A DNA stretch of 64,000 bases from Burkholderia sp. SRS-W-2-2016 (GCF_001931485.1 NZ_MSDV01000051.1:30201-94200); one strand, 5' to 3'. Shown: positions 45,326-55,054, counted from the first letter of the stretch. Numbers and translations: made by a program. Notes: generated by a model from the sequence alone, not told the origin.

Positions 45326-46060
45326 CTAGAACGGCAGCAGCCCGAGCAGCGGTGCGAGCAGCACCATCGCGACGCCGGCGATCATCATCGTCAGGCTGGA
45401 CACCACGCCCTCTTCGCTGCCGAGTTCGCGCGCTTTCGCGGTGCCGACGCCATGCGCGGCCGCGCCGAACAGCGCGCCGCGCGCGAGCCGCGTGCGCAGC
45501 GGCACGCAAGCCAGCACCAGTTCGCCGAACAGCATTCCGCACACGCCGGTCGCGATCACGAACAGCGCGGTCAGGTCCTTCGGCGCGTGAATCTTGTCGG
45601 AGACGGCCAGTGCGAACGGCGTCGACACCGAACGCGTCATCAGGCTGCGCTGCAATTCCGGCGACAGATGCAGCAGCTTCGCGAGCAGCAGCGAGCCGCC
45701 GACGCCGACCAGAATCCCCACCGTCACGCCGACGCTCAGCGAGATCCAGTGACGCTTGAGCAGCGCGCGGTACTCGTAGATCGGCACCGCGAATGCGACC
45801 GTCGCCGGGCCGAGCAGCCACATCAGCCAGCGGGTGTCCTCGAAATACAGCCGGTACGGGATGTGCGCGAGCACGACGATCGCGACCAGCGCGGTGGGCA
45901 CCGTCAGCATCGGCGTGAGCCACGGCGAGCGAACCCGTGCGTACAGCGCCTTCGACGCGAAGTACAGCGCGATCGTCAGCAGCAGGCAGCCGGCCGCGAT
46001 CAGGCGGGAGGCGTTGTCGGTGAACAGCGCTGTGAACAGGGGCAAGTAGATCTGGGTCAT
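45326..46060 (-). CDS. lrgB: LrgB-family membrane protein
   Basis: The 244-residue protein has seven to eight TM segments and the LrgB/CidB pattern: TVPTALVAIVVL, WLLGPATVAFAVPIYEYRALLKRHW, LMTRSVSTPFALAVSD, and AAAHGVGTAKARELG. LrgAB/CidAB proteins affect murein hydrolase activity, overflow metabolism or pyruvate transport, depending on species. It lies 118 bp downstream of lrgA. Confidence 0.93.
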   Translation of the reverse strand: MTQIYLPLFTALFTDNASRLIAAGCLLLTIALYFASKALYARVRSPWLTPMLTVPTALVAIVVLAHIPYRLYFEDTRWLMWLLGPATVAFAVPIYEYRALLKRHWISLSVGVTVGILVGVGGSLLLAKLLHLSPELQRSLMTRSVSTPFALAVSDKIHAPKDLTALFVIATGVCGMLFGELVLACVPLRTRLARGALFGAAAHGVGTAKARELGSEEGVVSSLTMMIAGVAMVLLAPLLGLLPF

Positions 46061-46178
46061 GGGCGGATGGTGCGGTGCTTGTCGGCGGAGCGGGCTTATC
46101 TGCGGAGTGTGCTCATCGGCGCGGCGGGCGCATCAGCACAAGCGGCATCGGTGCGGCGTGCACATCGGTGCATCGCAC

Positions 46179-46715
46179 TTAGCGGCGCGCGGACCGAGGA
46201 TCGGCCGTGCGTCGGGCGGCATACGCGCGGCGCAGCGCGACGCGCCGTTCGAGGCGCGCGGCCTGATCGACCGCGAACGCCACCGCGACCATCACCATCA
46301 GCGTGCCGCCGATCACCACCAGCGCGAGGCGCCAGCCGTCCGCGCGAAACAGTCCGCCATATTGGACGGCGGCGACCGCGGCCGGGATAAAGAACAGCAG
46401 CATGTCGGACAGCAGCCAGTCCGCGCCGGCCTTGACCCAGCGCGGCGCGACGCCGCCGCAGAACAGCAGCGCGAGCAATACCAGCAGACCGACCACACCG
46501 GCCGGCACCGGTAGATGCAGATGACGGACCGCGAAGTCGGCGGCGATCCACAGCGCGGCGATCGCGGCGCTTTGCACGGCGATTCGCGCGATGCGGCCGA
46601 GCGCCGACGCGCGGCTTTCACCGTTCGAGCCGCCCGCGCCACCCGACCCGCGTTTGCCCTCGCTCGCGCGGCTGGCGGCGGATGTGACGGAACGGGCGAA
46701 GACTGGCGTGGACAT
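46179..46715 (-). CDS. lrgA: LrgA/CidA-family holin-like protein
   Basis: The 178-residue protein from ATG 46715 has about four TM segments (AVQSAAIAALWIAADFAV; VVGLLVLLALLFCGGV; DMLLFFIPAAVAAVQYGGL; LALVVIGGTLMVMVAVAFAV). The conserved LrgA motif LPVPAGVVGLLVLLALL is present. The N-terminal ~40 residues are Gly/Ser-rich. It partners with LrgB and is divergent from a LysR regulator. Confidence 0.92.
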   Translation of the reverse strand: MSTPVFARSVTSAASRASEGKRGSGGAGGSNGESRASALGRIARIAVQSAAIAALWIAADFAVRHLHLPVPAGVVGLLVLLALLFCGGVAPRWVKAGADWLLSDMLLFFIPAAVAAVQYGGLFRADGWRLALVVIGGTLMVMVAVAFAVDQAARLERRVALRRAYAARRTADPRSARR

Positions 46716-46776
46716 GGCTTTCAGAGAACTGACGGGCAGAGGAAAACGAGTATAGGGGTCGCTGCACCATAAACAT

Positions 46777-46802
46777 AATGACTTACAATCATCGAAATCA
46801 TT
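46777..46802. promoter_or_regulatory. candidate LysR-type operator in the lrgA/lysR gap
   Basis: Arms AATGACTT and AAATCATT form a seven-of-eight inverted repeat across a ten-base centre in the 115-bp gap between lrgA and the divergent LysR gene. LysR regulators bind such dyads to control the divergent operon and themselves. Confidence 0.45.
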
Positions 46803-46830
46803 CCAAATCGGAATCCCGGAGACAGGCCTC

Positions 46831-47805
46831 ATGGAACTACGTGCGCTGCGCTATTTCGTCGAAGTGGTCCGCCAGCAGAGCTTCACGGTCGCAGCCGAGC
46901 AGATGTTCGTCACGCAGCCGACCATCAGCAAGATGGTCAAGTCGCTCGAAGACGAGATCGGCTCGCCGCTGCTGCTGCGCGACGGCCGCCAGATGGTGCT
47001 CACCGATGTCGGCCGGATCGTCTATCAGCGCGGCCAGGACGTGCTCGCCGCGCATGCGCAGTTGCAGGCCGAACTGAACGATCTCGACACGCTCGGCCGC
47101 GGCGAGCTGACGATCGGCATTCCGCCGATGGGCGGAGCGCTGTTCACGCCCGCGATCGCCGCGTTCCGCCAGCGTTATCCGAAGATCGAGCTGAAGCTGT
47201 TCGAGCAGGGCTCGCGCGCGATCGAAACCGCGCTGATCAACGGCGAACTGGAACTGGGCGGGGTGCTGCAACCGGTCGATCCCGAGAGTATCGATGTGCT
47301 GCCGATGAGCCGTCAGCTGCTGTGGCTGGTCGCGCGCGCCGGCTCGCGCTGGGACGGCCTGCGCGAAGTGCCGCTCGCGCAGCTCGCGAACGAGCCGTTC
47401 GTGTTTTACGGCGAGAGTCTCGCGTTGAACGATGTCGTGTTGAATGCGTGCCGGGCGGCGGGGTTTGCGCCGGCGATCGTCGGACGAAGCGGGCACTGGG
47501 ATTTCATGGCGGCGCTGGTGCTGGCCGGCGTCGGCATCGCGCTGTTGCCCGCGCCGTATTGCCGGCGGCTCGATCCGGCGCAGTTCACCTGTTTGCCCGT
47601 GGTCGAGCCGGAAATTCCTTGGGAAATGGCGATTGGCTGGCGCCGCAACGGGTATCTGTCGCATGCGGCGCGCGCGTGGCTGGAGGTTGCGCGCGAGACG
47701 CTGCCGACCCATGTCAGTAACGACTTCATGCTTGGGCCGGGGATCGGGTTCAGTACGATTGCGGCGCCGGAGGATGGGCAGGCGGGGACGCCGGCGGGCG
47801 AGTGA
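46831..47805 (+). CDS. LysR-family regulator, probable regulator of lrgAB
   Basis: The 324-residue protein has the LysR winged HTH (MELRALRYFVEVVRQQSFTVAAEQMFVTQPTISKMVKSLE) and a periplasmic-binding-like effector domain (~90-300). Divergence from lrgAB and similarity to the CidR type suggest that it regulates that operon; the effector of CidR in other bacteria is linked to acetate or pyruvate overflow. A ribosome binding site GGAGAC precedes the ATG. Confidence 0.92.
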   Translation: MELRALRYFVEVVRQQSFTVAAEQMFVTQPTISKMVKSLEDEIGSPLLLRDGRQMVLTDVGRIVYQRGQDVLAAHAQLQAELNDLDTLGRGELTIGIPPMGGALFTPAIAAFRQRYPKIELKLFEQGSRAIETALINGELELGGVLQPVDPESIDVLPMSRQLLWLVARAGSRWDGLREVPLAQLANEPFVFYGESLALNDVVLNACRAAGFAPAIVGRSGHWDFMAALVLAGVGIALLPAPYCRRLDPAQFTCLPVVEPEIPWEMAIGWRRNGYLSHAARAWLEVARETLPTHVSNDFMLGPGIGFSTIAAPEDGQAGTPAGE

Positions 47806-48021
47806 GCGGCGGGCGCGAAGGCAGCGGTTAGCGATTCAGCCGCGCGGCGCCCTACCGCCGACTCGCCGCGGTCACCCGCGCGACGCGTTCGCGGCGCAGC
47901 GCAGTCCGCAAGCGATGTTCGCGCGAGCGAAACTCCATGCCGTCCGCATATCTACTTCACGCCGCGCGCGCCGCCACCCCGGCCGAACCCGCGCCCACCC
48001 CAGTCACGCCCATCACCGCTC

Positions 48022-49632
48022 TCAACACCCCGCCCCCTCGCGCCTACTCGCCGCGATCATCTCCGCCGCGCGCTCGCCGATCATCACCGTCGGCGCATTG
48101 GTATTGCCGCCGATCAGCGTCGGCATCACCGACGCATCGACAATCCGCAACCCGCTCACGCCCCGCACCCGCAATTGCGGATCGACGACCGAGCGCGCAT
48201 CGCCGCCCATCCGGCAGGTCGCGACCGGGTGATAGATCGTGTCCGCGTGCTCGGCAATCGTCTGCCGCAGTTCCGCATCCGACTGCCCCGCCGCCGTATA
48301 CAGCTCGCGACCGCCATGCAGCGCGAGCGACGGCGCATCGAGAATCCGCCGCGCCATCCGCGTGCCTTCGACCAGCAGATCCAGATCGCGCGCATCGCTC
48401 AGAAAACGCGGATCGATCAGCGGCGCGACGCGCGCATCGGCGCTCGCGAGCGTGACCGTGCCGCGGCTATGCGGGCGCAGCACGCAGGTATGCAGCGAAT
48501 AGCCGTGCCCCCAATGCATATGACGGTTGTGATCGTCGACGATCGCCGCGCAGAAATGCAGTTGCAGGTCGGGCCGGTCGAGCGTCGGCCGGCTCTTCAG
48601 AAAACCGCCGGCCTCGGCGACGTTGCTCGACAGCATCCCGCGCCCGTGCCGCATGAAGGTCACGAACTGCGGCAGCATCCGCGCAATCCCGCGCACCGAG
48701 AACCCGGTCGGCTCGATCGACGACACCCGTTTGTTGATCGTGAAGTCGATGTGATCGATCAGGTTCTGGCCGACCTCGGGCGCGTCGTGCAGCACGTCGA
48801 TACCGAACCCGCGCAGTTGCCCGGCCGGCCCGATGCCGGAACACATCAGCAGTTGCGGTGAATTGAACGCGCCCGCGGCGAGCACCACTTCGGCGCGCGC
48901 GCCCAGCGTTTCGTGGCGCCCGCCGCGCACGACCTCGACCCCGCTCGCGCGCTTGCCGTCGAACACCACGCGCAGCGCGGTCGCATCGGCGATCGTATGC
49001 AGATTGGCACGCGGCCGGTCATAGACATACGCGCGCGCGACGCTGCAGCGGCGGCCATCGCGCTGCGTCACCTGATAGAAGCCGACGCCTTCCTGATCCG
49101 CGCCGTTGAAATCGGGATTTGCCTTGTAGCCGGCTTCGAGCGCGGCCTGCACGAAACGTTTTGAAAACGAATTCTGGAAGCGCAGATCGGACACTGTCAG
49201 CGGACCGGCGTCGCCGTGCCACGCATCGGCGCCGCGCTGATTGCCTTCCGCGCGCCGGAAATACGGCAGCACGTCGTCCCACGACCAGCCGTCGCAACCG
49301 AGCGCCGCCCAGTCGTCGTAGTCGAGCGGATGGCCGCGCGTGTAGATCATCGCGTTGATCGCACTCGATCCGCCGAAGCCGCGTCCGCGCGGCTGAAAGC
49401 CCTGCCGGCCGGCGAGTCCCGGCTGCGGGGTAGTCAGGAATCCGTAGTTGGTCTTCAGCTTGAACGGCACCGCGGCGGCGACGCCGACCGGCATGTTCAC
49501 GAACAGATTGCGATCGGTATGCGGACCGGCTTCGATCAGCGCGATCGTCGCGTCGGGACAGCTGTCCGCGAGGCGGCTCGCCAGCGAGCAGCCGCCCGAG
49601 CCCGCACCGACGATGATGTAGTCGTATTGCAT
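48022..49632 (-). CDS. GMC-family FAD oxidoreductase (choline/alcohol dehydrogenase type)
   Basis: The 536-residue protein begins MQYDYIIVGAGSGGCSLASRL, the FAD-binding motif, and has the GMC signature regions RGFGGSSAINAMIYTRGHPLDYDDWA and AGAFNSPQLLMCSGIGP. The active-site His region is YHPVATCRMG and the C-terminus holds NTNAPTVMIGERAAEMI. It oxidises an alcohol or choline-like substrate that cannot be defined from sequence. It is divergent from the acyl-CoA dehydrogenase across a 327-bp gap. Confidence 0.93.
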   Translation of the reverse strand: MQYDYIIVGAGSGGCSLASRLADSCPDATIALIEAGPHTDRNLFVNMPVGVAAAVPFKLKTNYGFLTTPQPGLAGRQGFQPRGRGFGGSSAINAMIYTRGHPLDYDDWAALGCDGWSWDDVLPYFRRAEGNQRGADAWHGDAGPLTVSDLRFQNSFSKRFVQAALEAGYKANPDFNGADQEGVGFYQVTQRDGRRCSVARAYVYDRPRANLHTIADATALRVVFDGKRASGVEVVRGGRHETLGARAEVVLAAGAFNSPQLLMCSGIGPAGQLRGFGIDVLHDAPEVGQNLIDHIDFTINKRVSSIEPTGFSVRGIARMLPQFVTFMRHGRGMLSSNVAEAGGFLKSRPTLDRPDLQLHFCAAIVDDHNRHMHWGHGYSLHTCVLRPHSRGTVTLASADARVAPLIDPRFLSDARDLDLLVEGTRMARRILDAPSLALHGGRELYTAAGQSDAELRQTIAEHADTIYHPVATCRMGGDARSVVDPQLRVRGVSGLRIVDASVMPTLIGGNTNAPTVMIGERAAEMIAASRREGAGC

Positions 49633-49959
49633 GCGCTCCTCCAGGTGGGCCGCGTTGCCCGCGGACCCTGTCTCGTGCACACTTGTCTACGTGTGTTTTA
49701 CGCGCATTGTAGGGAGCGTTCAGGGGCCGCGGCGGCTTCGTCACAGAGCGATTCCTCTAAACAGCGGCGCGGTCGCGCCCCTATCATGAAAGACCCGCGT
49801 GACCCGCGCGCAAGCCCGCCAGGCAGGCGCGCGCGGGATTCAAACAGCATGCGGCGCAGGTCATCTTCAGCGCATGCGGCCTCGCACGCGGCGCTCAAAC
49901 AGCCAACCCATACGACGCCGGCAAACCGGCGCACAATGCATCAAGCATGGAGACAGCAG
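49633..49959. other. intergenic region between divergent genes
   Basis: This 327-bp gap probably contains the promoters of the GMC oxidoreductase (-) and the acyl-CoA dehydrogenase (+). The short frames crossing it have no family features. I see no repeat or RNA gene. Confidence 0.6.
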
Positions 49960-51651
49960 ATGGACTCGCACGGCTTCGGTCAGACTCACGAAGTGACGAA
50001 TCAGGCGCCGCCGCTCGCGGACTACAACCTGTTCGCGAGCGACATCGCGTTGAGCGAAGCGCTCGCGCGCGACGGCGCGCAGTGGCATCGCGAGGCGCTG
50101 CTGCGGCACGGCGCGGCGCTGACCACGCCCGACACGCTCGCGCTCGCCGAACTCGCGAACCGCCACACCCCCGAACTGATTACGCATAGCCCGCGCGGCG
50201 AGCGCATCGATGCGCTCGAGTTTCATCCCGCGTGGCACTCGCTGCTCGCGCTGCTGCGGCGCGAAGGGCTGCATGCGCTGCCGTTTTCCGAGCCGCGAAG
50301 CGGCGCGATGGTCGCGCGCTGCGCCGGTTATTTTCTGCACGCGCAGATCGAATCCGGCTCGCTGTGTCCGCTGACGATGACCTTCGCGAGCATCCCCGTC
50401 CTGCAACGCGAAGCCGCGCTGTTCGACACGCTGCGCGAGCAGCTTTACTCACGCGAACACGATCCGCGCGACGTGCCGCTCACGCAGAAACGCTCGGCGA
50501 TGATCGGCATGGGGATGACCGAGAAACAGGGCGGCTCGGACGTGCGCAGCAACCAGAGCCGCGCGTATGCGCTCGATGCCGGTGGACGCGGCGGCGCTTA
50601 TCGGTTGATCGGTCACAAGTGGTTTTTCTCGGCGCCGCAATGCGACGCGCATCTGGTGCTCGCGCGCACCGATACGCACGAAGGGCTGTCGTGCTTTTTC
50701 GTGCCGCGTTTCGCGCCGGACGGCAGCAAGAACGCGGTGCAGGTGCAGCGTCTGAAGGACAAGCTCGGCAACCGCTCGAACGCGAGCAGCGAAGTCGAAT
50801 TTCTCGATGCGTACGGCGTGCTGATCGGCGACGAAGGACGCGGCGTGCCGACCATCATCGAAATGGCGAACTACACGCGGCTCGATTGCGTGATCGGCAG
50901 CGCCGGGCTGATGCGCGCGGCGCTGGTGCAGGCAATCCACCATGCGCGCCATCGCAGCGCGTTCGGCCGGCAACTCGCCGAGCAACCGCTGATGCGCAAC
51001 GTGCTCGCCGATCTCGCGCTCGAATCGGAAGCGGCGACCGTGCTGTTCATGCGTCTCGCGCGCGCGTTCGAGGCCGCGGACGGCGCCGACCGCGCCGACG
51101 CCGCGTCCGCCGAACGCGCATGGCGGCGCATCGTGACGCCGGCCGCGAAGTACTGGGTCTGCAAGCGCGCGCTCGAATTCACCGGCGAAGCGATGGAGGT
51201 CTGGGGCGGCAACGGCTACGTCGAAACCGGGCCGATGGCGCGCTTCTATCGCGAGGCGCCGGTCAACTCGATCTGGGAAGGCTCCGGCAACGTGATGTGC
51301 CTCGACGTGCTGCGCGCGATGGAGCGCGAGCCGCAAGCCGCGCATGCGCTGTTCGCCACGTGGCAGGAAGCGGCGCACGCGCATCCGGCGCTCGGCGCGG
51401 CGCTCGCTCGGCTCGCCGCGGCGCTGAACGGACCGGCGGAGCAGCGCGAGGCGTCGGCGCGGCGGATCGCGCAGCAGATCGTGCTGATCGCGCAGGCGAC
51501 GCTGCTCGCGCAACACGCGCCCGCCGAAGTCGCCGACGCGTTCATTGCGACACGTCTGGCCGATGGTTGCGGCGAAAGCGGTCGCGTGTACGGCACGCTG
51601 CCGGCGACGTTCGATCACGCGGCGATCATCGCGCGGGCATTTCCAGAGTGA
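49960..51651 (+). CDS. acyl-CoA dehydrogenase, AidB-like
   Basis: The 563-residue protein from ATG 49960 (GGAGA upstream) has the acyl-CoA dehydrogenase fold with an extended N-terminus: SLCPLTMTFASIPVL, GMTEKQGGSDVRSN (FAD-binding motif), KWFFSAPQCDAHLVLAR, and WGGNGYVETGPMARFYREAPVNSIWEGSGNV. This is the pattern of AidB/isovaleryl-type flavoproteins, where AidB is linked to the alkylation response. Whether it acts on acyl-CoA is unknown. Confidence 0.93.
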   Translation: MDSHGFGQTHEVTNQAPPLADYNLFASDIALSEALARDGAQWHREALLRHGAALTTPDTLALAELANRHTPELITHSPRGERIDALEFHPAWHSLLALLRREGLHALPFSEPRSGAMVARCAGYFLHAQIESGSLCPLTMTFASIPVLQREAALFDTLREQLYSREHDPRDVPLTQKRSAMIGMGMTEKQGGSDVRSNQSRAYALDAGGRGGAYRLIGHKWFFSAPQCDAHLVLARTDTHEGLSCFFVPRFAPDGSKNAVQVQRLKDKLGNRSNASSEVEFLDAYGVLIGDEGRGVPTIIEMANYTRLDCVIGSAGLMRAALVQAIHHARHRSAFGRQLAEQPLMRNVLADLALESEAATVLFMRLARAFEAADGADRADAASAERAWRRIVTPAAKYWVCKRALEFTGEAMEVWGGNGYVETGPMARFYREAPVNSIWEGSGNVMCLDVLRAMEREPQAAHALFATWQEAAHAHPALGAALARLAAALNGPAEQREASARRIAQQIVLIAQATLLAQHAPAEVADAFIATRLADGCGESGRVYGTLPATFDHAAIIARAFPE

Positions 51652-51839
51652 GTTTTCACGTGGCTATGCCGCGTGAATTCGCTGCGTGGATTTGCCGCGT
51701 AGATTGATCGTAGGGATTTCTATACAAACCGGTGGGCGTCGGTGGGCCGCGATGCGGCCGCCTGCCCGCGACGCCGGACACCGACACACACCAATAAGCG
51801 CTGCACGCGCACCCATCATCGATCAGGGAGTGGACACTG

Positions 51840-53258
51840 ATGAAGAACGATCTGCCGGACGTTGCCGCGCTCGGAGCGCTGTTGCGCGATCAACGCCATG
51901 CGTATCTGCGCGCGCCGTATCCATCGTGGGACACGCGCGCGACGCATCTGCGCGCGCTGCGCAAGCTGATGCTCGACAACCGCGACGCGCTCGCCGACGC
52001 GATGCACGCGGACTTCGGCAATCGCGCGAAACAGGAAGTGCTGCTGGCCGAATTTCTGCTCGTGAAGGAAGAGATCGACGCCGCGCTGCGTCACGGCAAA
52101 CGCTGGATGAAGTCGCAGCGTCGCCGCATGAACAAGTGGCTGCTGCCGGCGCGCGCGAAGGTGGTGCCGCAGCCGCTCGGCGTGGTCGGCATCATCGTGC
52201 CGTGGAATTATCCGGTGCTGCTGGCGGTCGGGCCGCTGATCAGCGCGCTGACGGCCGGCAACCGCGCGATCATCAAGATGTCCGAACTAACGCCGCGCAC
52301 GTCGGCGTTGTTCGAGCAGTTGATCGGGCAGACGTTTGCGCGCAATCACATCGCGGTGGTCAATGGCGATGCCGCGCTCGCGGCCGCGTTCAGCGCGCAG
52401 CCGTTCGATCATCTGCTGTTTACCGGCTCGACCAGGGTCGGTCATGAAGTGATGCGCGCGGCGGCCGAGCATCTGACGCCGGTCACGCTGGAGCTGGGCG
52501 GCAAGTCGCCGGCGATCATCGGCGCGCATGCGCGTTTCGATAACGCGGTCGATAACCTCGTGGCCGGTAAGACATTGAATGCCGGGCAGACCTGCGTGGC
52601 GCCCGATTACGTGCTGGTGCCGCGCGGCAAGGAGCAGGCGTTTATCGAACGGGCGCGCGCGCGGATGGCGAAGATGTATCCGGACTTCGCGAGCAATCCG
52701 GACTACACGTCGATTATTTCGGCGCGGCATTTCGAGCGGCTCTTGCGGCTGATCGAAGAAGCGCGCGATGCGGGCGCTCAGTTGCATCCGTTGACCGATG
52801 CCGAGCCCGATGCCGGGAGCAGGCAGTTTCCGTTGATCGCGGTGACGGACGCGCCGGATGAATGCGCGCTGATGCAGGAGGAGATTTTCGGGCCGCTGTT
52901 GCCGTTGGTGCCTTATGACACGCTCGATGACGCTATCGCGTGGATCAATGCGCGGCCGCGGCCGTTGGCGCTTTATTTATATGCCGATGATTCGCGGACT
53001 GTTGAGCGGGTTACTCGCGAGACGATTGCCGGGGGGATGGCTGTTAATGAAACGTTGATGCATCTCGCTTGTGAGAGTTTGCCGTTTGGTGGGGTCGGGG
53101 CTAGCGGGATGGGGGCTTATCACGGGTATGAGGGGTTTGTGACTTTTTCCAAGATGAAGCCGGTGTTGACGCAGTCGCGGTTCAATACGCGGGGCTTGAT
53201 TTCGCCGCCTTATGGGAAGCGGGTTAATGCGCTTTTGAAGTTGATGTTTAAGGTTTGA
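51840..53258 (+). CDS. aldehyde dehydrogenase, coniferyl aldehyde dehydrogenase type
   Basis: The 472-residue protein has the ALDH catalytic residues Cys252 (NAGQTCVAPD) and Glu218 (LELGGKSP), and the NAD region IIVPWNYPVLLAVGPLISALTAGN. The N-terminal DFGNRAKQEVLLAE and the C-terminal QSRFNTRGLISPPYGKR match the class-3-like coniferyl aldehyde dehydrogenase (CalB) group, which oxidises aromatic aldehydes to acids. It may work with the neighbouring GMC oxidoreductase; this is a context guess. Confidence 0.92.
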   Translation: MKNDLPDVAALGALLRDQRHAYLRAPYPSWDTRATHLRALRKLMLDNRDALADAMHADFGNRAKQEVLLAEFLLVKEEIDAALRHGKRWMKSQRRRMNKWLLPARAKVVPQPLGVVGIIVPWNYPVLLAVGPLISALTAGNRAIIKMSELTPRTSALFEQLIGQTFARNHIAVVNGDAALAAAFSAQPFDHLLFTGSTRVGHEVMRAAAEHLTPVTLELGGKSPAIIGAHARFDNAVDNLVAGKTLNAGQTCVAPDYVLVPRGKEQAFIERARARMAKMYPDFASNPDYTSIISARHFERLLRLIEEARDAGAQLHPLTDAEPDAGSRQFPLIAVTDAPDECALMQEEIFGPLLPLVPYDTLDDAIAWINARPRPLALYLYADDSRTVERVTRETIAGGMAVNETLMHLACESLPFGGVGASGMGAYHGYEGFVTFSKMKPVLTQSRFNTRGLISPPYGKRVNALLKLMFKV

Positions 53259-53317
53259 GGGGGATTGGACCCCTGGGCAGGGTGGGGCCTTTTTTTGTCT
53301 GTGTTCTTTTTGGTGTT

Positions 53318-53821
53318 GGCCTTTCCTTGCTTTCTTATTGGTCTATTAGCGTTGCCCCTGTGCGGGGCGGCACCTACTTTCTTTGCTGCTGCAAAGAAAG
53401 GTAGGCAAAGAAAGCAGCTTCACCCCGCTAGCTCTTAAGTGGGTCCCCTGGCTTGGAGGAGGCAGTGGTGCATCTGGAATCCGTGCCCCCGCACACTCCG
53501 CCCCAGTGACAAAGCCGTCATCAGCTCCCACTCCGCACTGCGTGCGTCGCGGACGGGTCTGCCAGGGGAACCAGTGGGTGGCCCGCGCAGCGGGGACCTC
53601 GGCTGCGCCGAGGGGAGGCGCCGAAAAAACTGGCGGGCGGTTTTTGAGCGGGGCTTCGGCGCGCGCAGCGCCGCCGGAAGAATGACTGCCTTGTCACGAA
53701 CGTGGAATGTGCGGGAGCACGGATTCCAGATGCACCACTACCGGTGGCCCGCTACGGTTCCCGCTTAAGAATTAGCGGTGTGAAGCTGCTTTCTTTGCCT
53801 ACTTTCTTTGCAGCAGCAAAG
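53318..53821. repeat. long palindromic intergenic repeat element (interrupted copy)
   Basis: The segment 53388-53522 (CTTTGCTGCTGCAAAG onward) recurs inverted at 53690-53822, with shared blocks such as TGGTGCATCTGGAATCCGTG, giving ~130-bp arms around a ~165-bp centre. The outer part of the left arm (53318-53387, with TTGGCCTTTCC and CCCCTGTGCGGGGCGGCACC) has its inverted partner only beyond 63780. The original element was therefore one long palindrome, now split by the ~10 kb insertion. Similar intergenic palindromes occur in Burkholderiaceae. No gene is supported in this stretch. Confidence 0.75.
53811..53821 (+). other. attL core (11-bp direct repeat)
   Basis: CAGCAGCAAAG is repeated exactly at 63770-63780. 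Reading from 53821 directly to 63781 reconstructs the uninterrupted palindromic repeat, so this is the insertion junction. Confidence 0.75.
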
Positions 53822-53935
53822 CGCATCAACGGCCGAAAAGCCACGCCCACCTTGGTTTTCAGCGAAATTTGTCATCTGTACCCCCGCCACCACCCCCACC
53901 GATATTTTTCGAATTATCGTTTTGCGACGGATTTT

Positions 53936-54253
53936 TTAAAATTCGCTGGTGACGATGGCGGGCCTCGGCCTACGTTTGGCTACGTCCACGCGTCGCGGAG
54001 CCCGCCACGGGCCGGATTTTGGCCCTGCCGCGTATGTTTCGTCGCCGCGTTCGGTCGCGTTCTTCGTGGCCGGAATGTTCGCGCGCTCGATGCGCCGTTC
54101 GTGAGCGTCGAGCAGCTGGCCGCCACCGATCTTCAGCAGGTCGCCAATCGAGCAGCCGGCGCGACGCGCGGCGGCTTCCAGCTGCGCGAGCAATGGATCG
54201 GTGATCGTGATCGAGATGCGGCGAGCGCGTGGCTTGCGTTCACTGGCTGGCAT
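53936..54253 (-). CDS. ribbon-helix-helix-like small protein (105 aa)
   Basis: The N-terminal part, ARRISITITDPLLAQLEAAARRAGCSIGDLLKIGGGQLLDA, has the strand-helix-helix pattern of RHH DNA-binding or mobilisation proteins. The rest is basic and probably disordered. It lies next to attL and may regulate the element or assist excision; neither is shown. Confidence 0.65.
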   Translation of the reverse strand: MPASERKPRARRISITITDPLLAQLEAAARRAGCSIGDLLKIGGGQLLDAHERRIERANIPATKNATERGDETYAAGPKSGPWRAPRRVDVAKRRPRPAIVTSEF

Positions 54254-54367
54254 GAGTCGTCCTTCGCGTGATGTCGAAGGCGCGACGATAGCGGCGCGCG
54301 CGGCGCACGTCGAGCGGCCGGGTTGCGGGTGGCGGATAGAGTATGGAGGCGGGAAGAAAACCTAGGG

Positions 54368-54550
54368 TTATTCCTGACGCTTCGCCTTCGCTTCGACGTG
54401 ATCCCAACGCTTCATTGCCTCGCGCTGCGCGCGCAATGCCTCATCGAGCAGCCCGTGCACCTTCGGGAGCGTCAGTTCATTGACGAATTCGGACCACCAG
54501 CGCGTGTCCTCATCGGTCAGGTGATTCGGGATTGTGTTTCCGGATTTCAT
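54368..54550 (-). CDS. hypothetical protein (60 aa)
   Basis: The product MKSGNTIPNHLTDEDTRWWS is followed by a helical, charged C-terminus (HGLLDEALRAQREAMKRWDHVEAKAKRQE). GCGGAGATG lies just upstream, overlapping the usual ribosome-binding position. Size, helicity and location suit an accessory phage or satellite gene. No family recognised. Confidence 0.55.
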   Translation of the reverse strand: MKSGNTIPNHLTDEDTRWWSEFVNELTLPKVHGLLDEALRAQREAMKRWDHVEAKAKRQE

Positions 54551-54643
54551 GACGCATCTCCGTCGCGGGGCAATAGCGCGAGTGTATGACTTCGGGCGGC
54601 GCGATAATCAGCGCGTTCCTGAACGACCCTGCGGAGGCATCAC

Positions 54644-55054
54644 GTGGACGCAATCGATTCGATTCTCTGCGACTGGTACACATTCGGACGCGGATGGAGT
54701 CCGGTTGCGGGTTACGAGCGCGAGGACCCTTCGTGCGCGTTGTATCGCAGCAGTCGCCAGTGGATGGACTTTTCCGAATTCAACGATGAGGTGGACTGGC
54801 TGCGGATCGAGCGCAACGCGCGGGCTGTCGATCCGCTCGTGCTCCAACTCGAAACGCGGCTGCGGATCGCGGTGTCGGTGGCCGTCAAAAACTTCCATGC
54901 GGGCGCAATCGTGTTTACGAACCCGAGGCATCCGCAAACGCAGGACGCGGACTATGCCGAAGCGAAGCGTCTGCTGGCTCCGAAGCTGATCACAGCGGGC
55001 GTGCTCGAACGGCAGGCACCGCAGACGGCGAGGCATGTGCCGCGGCTCGCGTAG
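54644..55054 (+). CDS. phage-type hypothetical protein (136 aa)
   Basis: The frame starts at GTG 54644 after a GCGGAGG site. The N-terminal region (DSILCDWYTFGRGWSPVAGY) followed by WLRIERNARAVDPLVLQLETRLRIAVSV resembles small phage late-control or antitermination-type proteins found near tail or lysis genes, but I cannot assign a family with confidence. It precedes the tail protein gene on the same strand. Confidence 0.55.
   Translation: MDAIDSILCDWYTFGRGWSPVAGYEREDPSCALYRSSRQWMDFSEFNDEVDWLRIERNARAVDPLVLQLETRLRIAVSVAVKNFHAGAIVFTNPRHPQTQDADYAEAKRLLAPKLITAGVLERQAPQTARHVPRLA

Noticed and set aside
53346..53768. Several 60-110 codon frames in the palindromic repeat
   Set aside because: They arise from the repeat itself and recur at its other copy; no sign of protein selection.
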